NCBI GenBank assembly: GCA_036674765.1 | Contig: JARVKI010000038.1 | Coordinates: 124,001 to 188,000 of the forward strand | Length of the DNA stretch: 64,000 bases | DNA from: Seiridium cupressi | Taxonomy: Eukaryota > Ascomycota > Sordariomycetes > Amphisphaeriales > Sporocadaceae | Direction of reading: 5' to 3' | Notes under the pieces: generated by a model | What the model saw: the letters and a program-made list of their open reading frames with translations, nothing else | Told to the model about the DNA's origin: nothing | The model's database searches: none | In this document: positions 1 through 10,891 of the stretch, one piece after another | Layout of the letters: each line of letters starts with the position of its first letter | How positions within the stretch are numbered: the first letter of the stretch is position 1 | Position numbers and translations under genes: made by a program

Positions 1-1020
1 ATGTTCGCAGTGATCGTTGTAGCGAGGGACAGCCGAGCAACCGTTGCATAGATTCAATAGGATTTCCCGTCGAAGGCTTAACGATACTAGGCGATATCAA
101 CGGCCAAGATGGCTCTCTGCAGACGATCTTCCCGCACGAAGGACAGGGACAAACAACATGGCCTATCAAGGAAAATTAGCAGATAGAATGGATACAGCTG
201 CATACATATTATCAGCCTACTGAGATGGCAGCCAGCAGAACTAAGCATTCGCAGCCGGCGCGGTGATCAGTTGACTTCAATAGGAATCAGAGAGCATTGC
301 TATTGCACGAGAGACAACCTGCCCGATGCCGTCGATCAAAGGGCAGTTGCCGCTTCAACACTGTATTCTCTAGGATATGCCCAACACCTGACGTTCCGAA
401 ATACCTGGTGTCATACCTTCTTCATTATACAACATCCGTTAACCAGTATGATAATATTCCCCAGCAGTGTTGCTATATTACCACAGCCGAATAGTACTGG
501 ATATCGACACGTCATCTATTGTAATGATGTACTCATGCCCATGCCCTTACTACGACTCGACAAAATATCTCGAAGATTCGTAAAACACTTCATAACTATT
601 GGTGATAGAATGTTGCAACTAGCGTAACTTGTGATAAATCTACGCAATGACCGAAAAACACGTGAGGAGCTGTTCAAGCATAGCACAAGCCATGGTATAG
701 GCCATGATTCAGAAATAAAACCGAAGATATCCAGCACAAGAACAGTGCATGGTCACAGATGATGACCAGTATCTAGCTCCCGCCAGGGTTCACCATCAAA
801 TCTGTGCCAACGACTCCAATACCCAGGTCGAACGACTTCTCCCAGTTAATTAGCATCTGCTCTCCCCCAGCAGCCCTGCCCCGTGTCCAAACTCTTTGCA
901 AGACACCAAATCATGAAGCCAGACCATATCTATTAGTGCCATGGTCTGCGGAATATACCTGCTGCCTTTCCCGTGCATATCTTGGTTTTAAAATTTGACG
1001 AGGACATACGGCCAGCCCGA
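1..1020. other. Intergenic, no gene seen
   Basis: Short open frames on both strands lack recognisable domains or a coherent splice pattern. Composition is mixed and no RNA gene or repeat stands out. Confidence 0.5.
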
Positions 1021-1613
1021 CTACAGCATTGATAGATGGCTTAAAAGCCTGAGACCACCAGTCTTCAATTGAGCCGTTGCAAGTGAGCCTACACTAGCCT
1101 TTCTCTTGCCGGCATTGGATACGAAAACACCGATACTAATCTGATGGATTTGACATCCTGCTGATTGGAACACATACTGACCGAGTCTGGCACATTGATT
1201 GTAGTCCCGGATGCCAAATATTGGATTTTGAAGAAATCTCCCGCATGCAACAAATTCCCCAATACCAGGGACCAAGTACATATAGAAAACTAGAAACGCT
1301 GATCCATCTCAGCACGTCAACGTGCCGCTTGTAAACTTGGAACGGGGTCCTATCGATTCTTCAAAGGTCGTTTACAGTGGCATATTTTCAAGAAAGTATA
1401 CAGCAAGAGAGACGGTGTCTTAGGTTCGTCAATGATCTCATTAGCAGGACGGGGCTGAAAGCCAGCGTATACTACATTTCTATTCGTGAACTCGGGTATA
1501 ATACACCGTAAAGGCATGCCACCAAACCAACGCTTCTCGACCCAACTAGTCGGTCCATGTCCGCAATAAAAGCAACGATATGCGCTATGTTTTCCTTTTT
1601 CTTCAAACGCCAT
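1021..1613 (-). CDS. Possible small two-exon orphan protein
   Basis: Exons would be 1376-1613 and 1021-1289, joined through an 86 nt intron with donor GTAAAC, a TTGAC/CTGAG branch region and acceptor TTTCTAG. The phases close to a 168-residue frame starting at an ATG at 1613. The N-terminal part holds a Cys-rich patch (CFYCGHG) near residues 15-21, and the second exon has three more Cys. I do not recognise the family and see no clear signal peptide. It lies just downstream of the kinase gene on the same strand. It could equally be chance open frames in the 3' flank. Confidence 0.25.
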
Positions 1614-1670
1614 ATTCCATTAGGACAGTTGCCTACATTAGATCGTCGCTCTGACCATAGCCCTTGGAGG

Positions 1671-3795
1671 CTACATAGAATGCTCCGAGGCGTCCTCTTC
1701 GTCTAGCGGCTCGACCCTGACGAGGATCTCTTCCAGCAGGCCCTCGAGGAAAGTGCCAACCTCACGGCCCATACCCACAGGTTCGCTCTTGTCCAGACGG
1801 TCAATCTCCTTACAGACGTTAGCTAGCTTATAGACGTTTTTGCGGATCTTGTCATGGGCTGCCTCGGCGCGTTGCCGTTGCGGCGTGACAACCTTCTCGT
1901 TGCGGTAGAGCTGTTGAAGCCTGATCTGCCGCCGCTTTAAGGCCTCTTCGAGCGCTGGGAAAATGACATCGTTCAGGGCATCAAGTTCGCCGTTGGGATT
2001 GGATGGGGCTGGGGTGGGGAAAGACTCGGGAGCAAGAGGAGTCTGCTTCGGCTGCGCCTTGGACGGAAAGGCTGCTTGTTGGTATGCTGGCTGTGGGTTC
2101 GTGGCTCTTGGCTGTAGTGGCTGAGGAGGAACACCTCGGAAAGGGGGGATCTCGGGAATTTCGAGAACGCCAGCCTTGGATGGGGTTCGCTGCTGCTGCA
2201 ACTGTGGCTGGGATCCTCTTGGGCTCAAAGGGGGTTGAGGGTAATTGAACTGGGGCTGTGCCATGGGTGCGATGTTCAGCTGGGCCATGTCCCGTTGAAG
2301 TTGCTCCTTCACTGCCCGATCAAAATCAGGCGATGCCAGGGTGGGTGGTGGGGGCATGTGCTTCGGTGGTCTGGGCGTGTTCGGATCCTCAAACTGCTTT
2401 GAGGGAGATGACGGCAAAGGCACCTTTGTGGGCGACGCGGGCGTGACGCCGGGGATGGGTTTTCGCTGCGGCGATGCTTGTCTTGCCGTCCCAATCGAAG
2501 GGGCATTAGTCGCTTTGACTGTGTTGGGCATGATCGGGTGCACGAGTTCCTGGTTCTTGGTCGGGGAGATGCTCCTTGGCCTTGGTCTCTCGCCAAAGTC
2601 GCCTTCCAGCGGCCGCAATGCTCGTGCGTTCCTTGAAGACTCATCCATCGGGTTCAGCCCGGGGCGGTTGAGGATCCCGCCCTTCTCGCTCACCAGGCGC
2701 ACAGTACCAAAGTCCCACATGTCCTCGTTCACGGGCGCCCGCTCATGTACATCACCGTCGACGTCAAGGGCGTCATCGTCTTCGGATTTGTGCGTAGCAC
2801 TCCACCGGCTGTGGCGCTCGATCAACTCGGTCAAATACGATGTCTTCTTGGCTTTTCGGATGAAAGGGTGCTTCAGCAGCTCTTTCGCCGAGGGTCGCTC
2901 CTTAGGATCCCGCTGTAGACATAGTTCGACAAAGTCCTTGAAGGCCTTGGTGAAGTTGCCCTCCAGCCTCGGCGGCGGGTTCTTGGGGATCAAGAACAAG
3001 ACTTTCATGGGATGGATGTCCGCATACGGGGGCTCGCCGTTGGCCAACTCCAGGGCGGTTATGCCAAGGGACCAGATGTCGGCCTTGTGATCATAACCCG
3101 ACTGCTTGATGACTTCGGGGGCCATCCAGAAAGGCGTGCCTACGAAGGTGTTCTTCTTGGTCATGGTGGCAGAGAGCTGACCGGAGACGCCAAAGTCGGC
3201 AAGCTTGACTTGTCCATTAGAGCCGAGGAGAACATTGGCCGCTACACAGGACGCCATCAGCACGGGAGTGGGACTCGGGGAGGGAGGTTAGTAGTGGTCA
3301 TGTATACCTTTCACATCTCGGTGCAGCTTCTTGTCGGAATGGAGGTATTCCAGGCCAAGCAGCAGCTCCCGCACGATGATGGCTATGTAGTCTTCCCCGA
3401 TATGGCCAGGCTTCATGAGGTCTGCACAGCTTCCGCCGGAGCAGAACTCCATGACTATCCATAGCTCGGCGCCCTTGGCGTAGGATCCGTAGTACTTGGT
3501 GACATAAGGCGACCGCAGCTCTGACAGAATGGCAATCTCCTGGATGATGTCCTCGACCTCGTCTTCAGCACTCTCTATGTCGATGATCTTGATGGCAACA
3601 GCCTGGCCGCTCTTCTTCTCGACTCTGGGAGGGGCTTGTCAGCATGCGAACCAAGCGTGAATGGAGGGGCTTCGGCGAGCGGTACCCCTTGTAGACCTTG
3701 CCAAAACTGCCGCCTCCTATGCAATATTCCTTTGTGTAGAGCAGCTCGGGATCCTTCAGCTCCTCGTTGCCATCGTCGTAATCGCGGTCGGCCAT
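1671..3795 (-). CDS. Ste20-like serine/threonine kinase, GCKIII group
   Basis: Germinal-centre kinase of the subgroup III type (Sordaria KIN3, Neurospora MST-1, animal MST3/4), which in fungi acts with STRIPAK and septation/polarity pathways. Exons are 3686-3795, 3308-3624 and 1671-3241; both introns (61 and 66 nt) keep phase and give 665 residues. Visible motifs are the Gly-rich loop GGGSFG (residues 27-32), the VAIK lysine K49, HRDVK with catalytic D140, DFG at 158-160 and the activation segment NTFVGTPFWMAPE, whose T174 is the expected activating threonine. The catalytic domain ends near residue 280. It is followed by a long Pro/Ser-rich tail of about 250 residues and a helical C-terminus, where GCKIII kinases bind CCM3/Mob-type partners. 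The 5' flank up to about 4.6 kb is probably leader and promoter. The family call is firm; the exact orthologue is inferred. Confidence 0.92.
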
Positions 3796-5193
3796 GATTT
3801 CGGTAGGTGTCGTGGCTGTTTCGTTGCGCGTTATTCGTTAATCGTGCTGTCGTCTCTTCGTTATCGCAGCGGGGTCGGTGTCGCTGACCAGGGTGTTGAA
3901 GTTGGGCTGGGGTGGGTATGAGAGGGCGAAGAAGACCTGGGGATTCCAGGTATCGGAATGTGATTGCTTCCTGTACAGATGCCCCGGCCAATGAAGACAG
4001 GTGCTCTCAGGATGGAGATTCGTGGACTCCCAGGCCAACAAGGCTAAGTACGGCTCAAGAGGCTCGACAATCCACAGCGGATCTGGTCAATGACATCAAT
4101 CGCGTGCGTCTATACACAATAGGGATTGCTCAAATGAAGTGTATGCCGGTCGCATCAGTCGTGTCCGTCAGGCAACTCGTCCTAGGGTGGGCAGGAAGAA
4201 TACAGAAGAAGCTGGAGTATAGAGTGTTGGGAACCTTGGCCGACAGGAAAGGCAACAAGAGTTTATGGAAACGGACCAGTGTCTACGCGCGACACACGGT
4301 AAGTGAAAGTTAGTGCACGAAGAGCAGCTAGTGAGCGAGCGGAACTTGTGAGGAGCGGGCCGGGGCAGGGAATGGACGGTGTGCAGCTGCAGCAGCAGTG
4401 CGCATTATTATTTGTGTTGTTGATGATCAAATCAACACGGGCCGGTCGCTGTTGCGCTGGGAACTGGTACATATGCAGCCCGCTACGTTCTGGTGTGTGT
4501 ACCGACATGCGCCGGCCCGTCGTGGGGTAGAGGTTGAAGTCGCCAAATGATTGGACGACACGCAGTGTAACCTTATGCAGCTCGATCGACCGAGAAACGA
4601 GCAAAGCTGAACGACACCATCTCATTTAGAATTGAGTTTGGAAATCAAAGCCTGGCGGCACCCAATCAAAGACGCGGCCCGTCGACCCCCCAGAGATCAT
4701 CACCCCAGCAGAACCTGGCAGAACCTGGAGCAGTACGTACCATGGTAATCGCGCTAGCATCACCCTTGGCTCCTGGCCGTCCGCTCCAGAGTAAAGCCCG
4801 CTGTTTCACCGCTGCGTGGGGTGACATGTCACCGTTGGATCGCAGATCGCGGCGTCTGGGACATGCCCGGCAGTTTCGATTGCTAGCGTATGATAGATAG
4901 TATAGCATTAAAGGGTCATGTGAACTCCCTGCTTCGTCCCGACTCTTCTCCATGGTTTTACCTGGGCAACGACAGTACGCAACTAGGTCAATCAAAGTAG
5001 AGCTAGCACTGGTAGACTGCTGCTCTCATTTTGTCAATACAATACTGCATACACTGTGAGCTTCATCATAGTACAGTATTGACGTGTCTCGTTACGTAAA
5101 ACAGAACTGCACCAGCTATGTACTATGTATATGCTATGCCCTATACAATACCGACTGCTGTCACTTGTGTACATGGTGCAAGTTGACTTGTTT
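3796..5193. promoter_or_regulatory. Kinase promoter/leader and methyltransferase 3' flank
   Basis: No supported coding region. The proximal part must hold the promoter and leader of the kinase starting at 3795, and the distal part the 3' UTR of the methyltransferase ending at 5194. Open frames here on both strands are short and low in protein-like character. Confidence 0.4.
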
Positions 5194-7101
5194 CTATTTG
5201 GTGTTTGCAACAGAATCGCTGGAGGGGCCCTTCGTGATCCCATGCGTATGTCCAGACGAGACCGTCTCGCTCGCAGGTTCCTCCTTCAGCTCCGGACGTG
5301 ACTCGCTGGTCGGCTCGGGCTGAAAGATCGTATCTGTCGTTGATGTATACTCCTCTTTCTTGGACTCGCCCGTCCCTTGTTGCGGGTTTTGATCATCCAG
5401 ATCTACTTGAGTTTCACTGCTCAGTTTGAGACCATCCGTCTTCCTCTCTAGCTCTGCGAGTTCTTTAAGCTCTTCGTGGTACTCATGTGTAGCATGATCC
5501 AGAGGCTGAGCTTCTTTAGACTCGGGAACGGGCTGGCTTTCTTGAATTGTACTAGTCTCCTGAATAGGCTCTATTATCGCGTCTTCAACGCGCGACGTCT
5601 CCACAGGCTCGGTCCTGACAACATCCCCCGTGCCTGAGACCGGAGCTATTCCCTGTAGCGGTTCCTTGGACAGACCTTCCAGGTCTACCTCTGGTGCGAC
5701 CAGAGGTGCGTTTGTCATAGGGGTGGATGCGGATGTGGGCTGCTCAGTATGTGCGGTCTGTTCTGGACTGGTTTTTGGTTCGGCATCAGTACTCTCTAGC
5801 GGTGCCGGTTCGGGTACGGCTCGCGCAGCTGTGACAGTCTCCCTCGAAGTGTCCCGTTCAGCCGGGCCCGTGGTCTCTGCCGTGACAACTGGCAAAGTCA
5901 TCTCGGGTGTAGGCCGAACATCAACGCCAGTCGTGATCTGAGGAGAAGACTCCGAGGGCGAAGCTTCAAGGCCCGCTGGCTTACCATCTTGTGGCGTTTC
6001 TCGTGGTGCCGACTCACTCGGGGCTGTCGTTTTCGCTGTAGCTGCATCTTGTGTTTGCGTCTTGGGTGGAAGCTCATCGTCCCTAGGTTTACGACCATAT
6101 ACGACGTACATCCTAGAATAGAGGTGAAGTTCTTTGCTCTGGAAGCATTCCCGGCAGCGAGCCACCAAATCGTCCACCTCCTCTAGAGACATGCCATCGG
6201 CCTGGAACAGCTTGGCACTCACGCTTCCGATCATCTCAAGACTATTGACCTGCATGTACTGCCCAATGCGTCGTTCCCTGGGGTCTTCGGGCCAGGGCTT
6301 GTTTGGGGCCAGGACTATCCTTTCCGTGACATCGACAAATCCAGTGTTGATGAGAAGTTGCTTGTATCGGCGCGCAATCATCATGTCACGACCGAAGCGC
6401 TTTGCGCCTTTGAAAACGCGCTGAGACCAGTCCCAGACGGGCGCAACAAGCAGGGCTTGTTGGTTCGCCTCATCCTTGCCGAAGACCTCTGGATCGTAGT
6501 CGTGATACTCGACCCAGCCGCCGGGTCGCAGATTATCATAGATCTTCTTGAGAACCCCGACGTGGTCGTTGAAACATGTCAGCATCGCCCGCAGGTGGAC
6601 GTAGTCAAATAGACGATCGAAAATCCACTCCTCCTCAATGTCGTCACGCTCAAAAACACAATTCGAAGGTATGCTCCCCTCGGGCGGCTGGATCAAGCTG
6701 ATGTCGGTTCCAATGACATGAGAAGCGGGATGCTGCTGGGCAAACTCAATCGCCCAGATCCCGGTGCCCGTGCCGATGTCGAGAACCTGCTTCGGTTCAT
6801 CCGGGAAAGGGACCCAGGACAGGTCGCCGAATAGGAGCAGGCGCCACATCTCGTGGGCCAGATCCAGGCGCTCCTGCTCCACAGCATCGTTGGGAAGCAG
6901 ATACTTGCCTTCCCGGTAGCCATTGAAGGTCCTCCCATGCTCCTCGACCGATACGGGATCGGGAATCGTAAAGCCGGAGCGTTTGCGATTGCTCCCCGAG
7001 CTCTGACTCGAGCCCGACTCCCGCGACTTGGCGGATACGGCCGAAGCTGCCTTAGCAGACTCTGCCGAGGCCGCCGACGGCTTGCGGTCCTGGGAAATCA
7101 T
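5194..7101 (-). CDS. LaeA-like SAM-dependent methyltransferase with long acidic tail
   Basis: Single-exon frame of 635 residues. The ATG at 7101 is taken as the start; the frame is open a little further upstream without an ATG, so a missed 5' exon is possible. The N-terminal 60 residues are Ser/Ala-rich. A class I methyltransferase domain follows (about residues 70-340): the fungal TAM/LaeA lead-in FNGYREGKYLLPND, SAM-binding motif I VLDIGTGTGIWAIEF, the acidic loop residue in IGTDIS, and the LRPGGWVEYHDYD strand. The last 290 residues are low-complexity, rich in Glu, Thr, Pro and Ser, with no domain. LaeA-type proteins are often nuclear regulators of secondary metabolism, but most family members have unknown substrates and no biosynthetic core gene is nearby. 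The tail is much longer than in typical members of 300-400 residues. Confidence 0.85.
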   Translation of the reverse strand: MISQDRKPSAASAESAKAASAVSAKSRESGSSQSSGSNRKRSGFTIPDPVSVEEHGRTFNGYREGKYLLPNDAVEQERLDLAHEMWRLLLFGDLSWVPFPDEPKQVLDIGTGTGIWAIEFAQQHPASHVIGTDISLIQPPEGSIPSNCVFERDDIEEEWIFDRLFDYVHLRAMLTCFNDHVGVLKKIYDNLRPGGWVEYHDYDPEVFGKDEANQQALLVAPVWDWSQRVFKGAKRFGRDMMIARRYKQLLINTGFVDVTERIVLAPNKPWPEDPRERRIGQYMQVNSLEMIGSVSAKLFQADGMSLEEVDDLVARCRECFQSKELHLYSRMYVVYGRKPRDDELPPKTQTQDAATAKTTAPSESAPRETPQDGKPAGLEASPSESSPQITTGVDVRPTPEMTLPVVTAETTGPAERDTSRETVTAARAVPEPAPLESTDAEPKTSPEQTAHTEQPTSASTPMTNAPLVAPEVDLEGLSKEPLQGIAPVSGTGDVVRTEPVETSRVEDAIIEPIQETSTIQESQPVPESKEAQPLDHATHEYHEELKELAELERKTDGLKLSSETQVDLDDQNPQQGTGESKKEEYTSTTDTIFQPEPTSESRPELKEEPASETVSSGHTHGITKGPSSDSVANTK

Positions 7102-8120
7102 CAATTTCCAAGTCTCCTCGACAAGGTTCCAGGGCGGCGGGAACTCACGTGGGCTTGCTGTTCCTGCATTGTGACGGGTGGGCGCCTACATCTGGCACGG
7201 CGCACTTGTACCAGCGTGTCCGCCACAGAGGAGGTTCCTGGTGATGGTAGGAAAAGCAAAGAACACCGTGTGTATGCGCAAGCGGGGTAGGGGCCATTGG
7301 GGGCTCTTATCCTCTTCTCCCTCCCCAAGCCTGTGCGGGCCGCACCAGGTGCTCGTTTGTGCTCGCTTGCGATATAGACGACCCAGGCGGTTCGGTGGGT
7401 ATGCCGTCAGATCATGCAGTCATCAACTTGTGTTTCACCTAATGCGGCAGGGGAAACTCAAATTGCGGCCTGCATCGTGCCACAGTTGATACGTCGCATT
7501 TCCATGTGTAAGTGTAGTTTCCCCTGTCGCTTCGGAAGAGTCGCTGGTAACCGCCGCACAGTATGTGAAGCTCTACATTAGTTGCATTGGTTAGCAGTTA
7601 GGTAGCGTCTTTCCGCGGGGATGTGCAAGCGCTAATTCGGGGGGGGGGGGGGGGGAAAGGCGCCCGAATCGCCTTTTACAGAAGCCAAGATCCTAACTGG
7701 GCCGTTGGAATTGCTATATCCACTGCCAGCGTACATTGCATACATTGTAAATCTGACAGATAAGGCGGATCTTTAGCGTGGCTGGTTTCATGATTTATTA
7801 GAAAAATAATAGAACAAAAACCACCGCCAATCGAATCAACAAATTGACGGAGCGGGAGCAGAAACTGGAACCGCCGGTATAGGCAGTAGCACTGTATAGC
7901 ATTGTCCCCTGGCGGAACAGCCAGCTGATAACAAACCTAGAAAATATATGCCGCAGTACTTGCCGCGCTCGTAAGAGTGAGTGGCTTTGCAGGATTCGTG
8001 AATTCGTATTTAGAAATGGCCATCAAAATTCTCGGACACAATGCAGAAACAGCTCGTGATAAATGATACTGGTTTTTTTCAATCTACTGGTTCCAGCTTA
8101 CACCAACCGAATCATATCGC
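7102..8120. other. Intergenic; methyltransferase promoter and esterase 3' flank
   Basis: No gene supported. Contains the presumed promoter of the methyltransferase, a 17-nt G homopolymer at 7639-7655 and AT-rich sequence around 7790-7830. Confidence 0.5.
7639..7655. repeat. Poly(G)17 tract
   Basis: Uninterrupted run of 17 G on the plus strand. Such runs are length-unstable, prone to sequencing error and able to form G-quadruplexes. Confidence 0.9.
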
Positions 8121-9319
8121 TCACATGAGATGTCTCCCCTTGTGCTTGCGCAAATGGGTCGTTCCGTTTGACGGCCCCCCAGTGCCCCATTGGAAGCAGT
8201 CTCCTGTCGTGCAAGTAAGATCGAACCAATCCATCACCACCGTTTCGTTGGTACTGATGTCGTGCGTCACATTGAGAGCACTGGTAGCCTCGAACCAGTC
8301 ATTCCCATACGTGTATTTGGTCCAGTTGGCTTTGGGCCAGTCGAGAGTCACGCTCGTAGGGACCTCGCTTAGTTCGAACACTGCAGTCCACTCTTTGATG
8401 GTTTCTCCGAAGTTGGTATAGTTGAGCACCTGGTCCGCCGTTCCGTGGAACAACTGCATCTTCGGCCTCCAACCATCATAACCTGGGTAGGCGGCTTGGA
8501 CAATAGCTGCCCACTCAGCAGGCGTGTGTGTGACCTTGCCAGTGGCGCAGTCATCACTCCAGACATCATAGCCGTCTCCTGCAAAGCAGCCGAATGGAAC
8601 ACCTGCCCATGCTGAACCAGCTGCGAAGACGTCGGGGTAGGCGCCAAGAAGGACATTCGTCATCATAGCCTGAGGCCCAAGTCAGCACAAAGGTTGAGGT
8701 TGGGGTGCATAATCTTCACAGCCATCCACTTACACCTGAAGATATACCAGTGACGAATACTCGACTTGCGTCTCCGTTATACTTGTCCAATGTCCACCTG
8801 GCGCGTGTTGTGTCAGCAGTTGCGGTAGCATGGCGTTCACGGGCATCGAGAACCCCAGAAGAACGACAGATAGCGGCCAGCTTAGAGGGAGATGCTTACC
8901 GAACCATACTGACAATACCCAAACTGTCACCACCGCCATCGCGGGTCAAGGTCTCATTTGACGAAACATCCCAGCACTTGTCCTCAAGATTTGGACTATC
9001 TGGATAAATTACGATGAAGCCGTATTCGTCGGCCAAGTTGGCATACTGCGAGCTGGTATAGGTATCGTTGGCCGCACCGTGACACCTAAATAGTCAAGTT
9101 AGCTGGATCATCGACCCTGTTCTGACCTATGCCATACCAATGTGGGTTGACTAATACCGGTGGGCTCGCAGCAAGCTCATCCGGCACATAGATATAGAAC
9201 CCAACTCCCCTTGGGTTCGGTCCAAAATCCTCGGTGACCAATGTAAAGTTTGCTGCAAGGCCGAGAGGCACTGCAGCAAGCAGCGACACCAAACCTGTTC
9301 TTAAGCCAAACTGCACCAT
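8121..9319 (-). CDS. Secreted CE1 esterase (acetylxylan/feruloyl esterase type)
   Basis: Exons 9138-9319, 8900-9085, 8734-8797 and 8121-8669 join in phase to 326 residues. Residues 1-22 form a signal peptide (hydrophobic core LVSLLAAVPLGLA). The alpha/beta-hydrolase shows the CHG oxyanion-loop motif at 62-64 and the nucleophile elbow GISSG with S142, the carbohydrate esterase family 1 arrangement found in acetylxylan esterases and PHB-depolymerase-like enzymes. The acidic residue is probably in the LFHGTADQVL loop. Several NxT/NxS sites fit an exported glycoprotein. No cellulose-binding module is attached. It would remove acetyl or feruloyl groups from xylan or related hemicellulose outside the cell. 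It faces the sugar-use genes at 12.6-21.5 kb, which supports a role in plant polysaccharide use. Confidence 0.9.
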
Positions 9320-10755
9320 TTTGAACGATTTCTAAGATTGATCCCAAGATTTGAAGCCGAAGTCAATGCCAACAGATTGGCTCTAGACGGAGCCATGGCT
9401 TTTATAAACGGTATTCCACCTCTTGGCCTTCCATGACGCGGTCTATCGATCTTTAACCGGTGATATAGCAGAGTGCTGGCGGGCCACGGAGGCACGAGGT
9501 CCGCAACCACGCCGGGTTAGATACAGGGCACTAGACCCGGGAGACCGGAAATGCTAGCAGAACCGCAATGCAAGGCTCGTCTATACAAATTGTCCCGCCA
9601 ATGGACGCCTCTAAGCGAGGTGTTTAAGAGAGCTGCGAACTTTTCAAGATCTGGCATCTTGTCATACTGCACAGAACCTGCCCGAGGCTCTAGGTGTCCA
9701 ATGAATCAGGAATTGCAGGCAACTAATAGCACTATATAATCAAGACCTGACTTGAAAACCCGTGGTTGGGTTGGAAAGCGAGCGTTTGTCCCTTATACCA
9801 CCGGCCTTAGATATTGCAAGCACAGGCTTCGAGTCTTGTAAGTTGTCCCTAGCCAACAATCAGGAATTACTGCAATACAGCCAAGTGGTTCATGTCAAAT
9901 GTTTTCACCAAAAACACTCGTCGTAGCAAGAATAATAACCTATGATGTTTTATAATTACATATTACCTTTTGCTATTTGACATGGTCTATAAAGTTGTAT
10001 AAGTCTATCCTACCCGGCAGCGTCAATGGGCTCGTTTCTAGGATTGCGATAATTATTGTGGCTAAGCTAAGCACCGATTGTCCGAATACCCATTCGCGAA
10101 GCATGGGGGCGCCCCGCCCCCTCTCGCACGCCCTCTTCCCCTTGTCGTGGCGATCGCCACAACAATATTGATTGTCTGCAGGAAACAGTGTCTATGATTG
10201 ATGCATATAGTGTAGTAGAGTCAATACTCTTTAGTTTGAGGTACGTTGTCTCCGTGTGATCGCCTACATCAGACTAAAAGACGATACGTTGACGATGACT
10301 TACACAGGGGGCTAGTACAACAATATGGTACATCACGTAGTGATAGATGCTGTATCTCGTCCTCCAGCGTCTGAAAAACTGAACCGTCGTTTTTCATCTG
10401 TCGTAAGATGAGGCCACGGCATGCGTGACTACTAGCTCAACCGGCTATAAGTGGTTAGTTAGATAGAGTCTCATGCGCAGCAAATACAGTGAAGAACTTT
10501 TGAGACATCAATATTGATAACTTTACAGTTGAATGCACCGTGTCGCATCGCATCTGTTAGTAAAACATGTGCCTGCCCTCGTTTCGGCTTCTGGCGCAAG
10601 GTATAATACATCAGTATACACATTACACCGCCAACCATAGATTCCGATATTTCGCGCTGGGCACCGATATTTAAGCCTGGTAAAGTGCTCAAAATAACCG
10701 GCCGACGGTAGCAATCCTCGTGTGGAGGGCAAAAAGCATACACGAACGCAAAAAA
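9320..10755. other. Intergenic; esterase promoter side
   Basis: No coding region supported. Holds the esterase promoter and a 14 bp perfect palindrome at 10147-10160. Confidence 0.5.
10147..10160. promoter_or_regulatory. Perfect 14 bp palindrome
   Basis: GTGGCGATCGCCAC is a perfect palindrome embedded in a longer near-palindrome (TTGT...ACAA flanks). It could be a dimeric factor site. No bound factor can be named and no gene start is closer than about 0.8 kb. Confidence 0.3.
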
Positions 10756-10891
10756 TGGAGCGGCAGGTGATCGAAACCTGGGCCTTTCGCATATTTGCGG
10801 AGAATGCAAAGCGAACGCTCTACCTGTGCGATTGTTAGAAGATATTCTATTGAAGCGGAAAGAGGAGCACTCGCCACTGAGCTACAGCCCC
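10756..10891 (-). tRNA. tRNA-Ala(UGC)-like gene, doubly interrupted
   Basis: Read on the minus strand, the 5' acceptor GGGGCTG pairs with CCGCTCC at the 3' end, with one mismatch and a G3:U70 pair, the known identity element of alanine tRNA. The D-stem halves GCTC and GAGC, the anticodon arm TTCGC-TTTGCAT-GCGAA with anticodon TGC, and the T-arm CAGGT-TTCGATC-ACCTG are all present. A 13 nt intron (10792-10804) sits directly after A37, the normal eukaryotic position. In addition about 49 nt (10825-10873) lie inside the D loop between GTGG and GTAGAGC. Removing both gives a normal length of 74 nt. The D-loop insertion is abnormal, so the gene may be a pseudogene or require unusual processing. 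Confidence 0.6.

Noticed and set aside
2003..3464. Long plus-strand frames opposite the kinase gene (up to 249 codons)
   Set aside because: They are antisense shadows of the GC-rich kinase coding sequence, which has full motif support.
7639..7655. Poly(G)17 as a functional G-quadruplex or slippage switch
   Set aside because: It is intergenic, far from any start codon, and such runs are often assembly or polymerase artefacts; kept only as a repeat.
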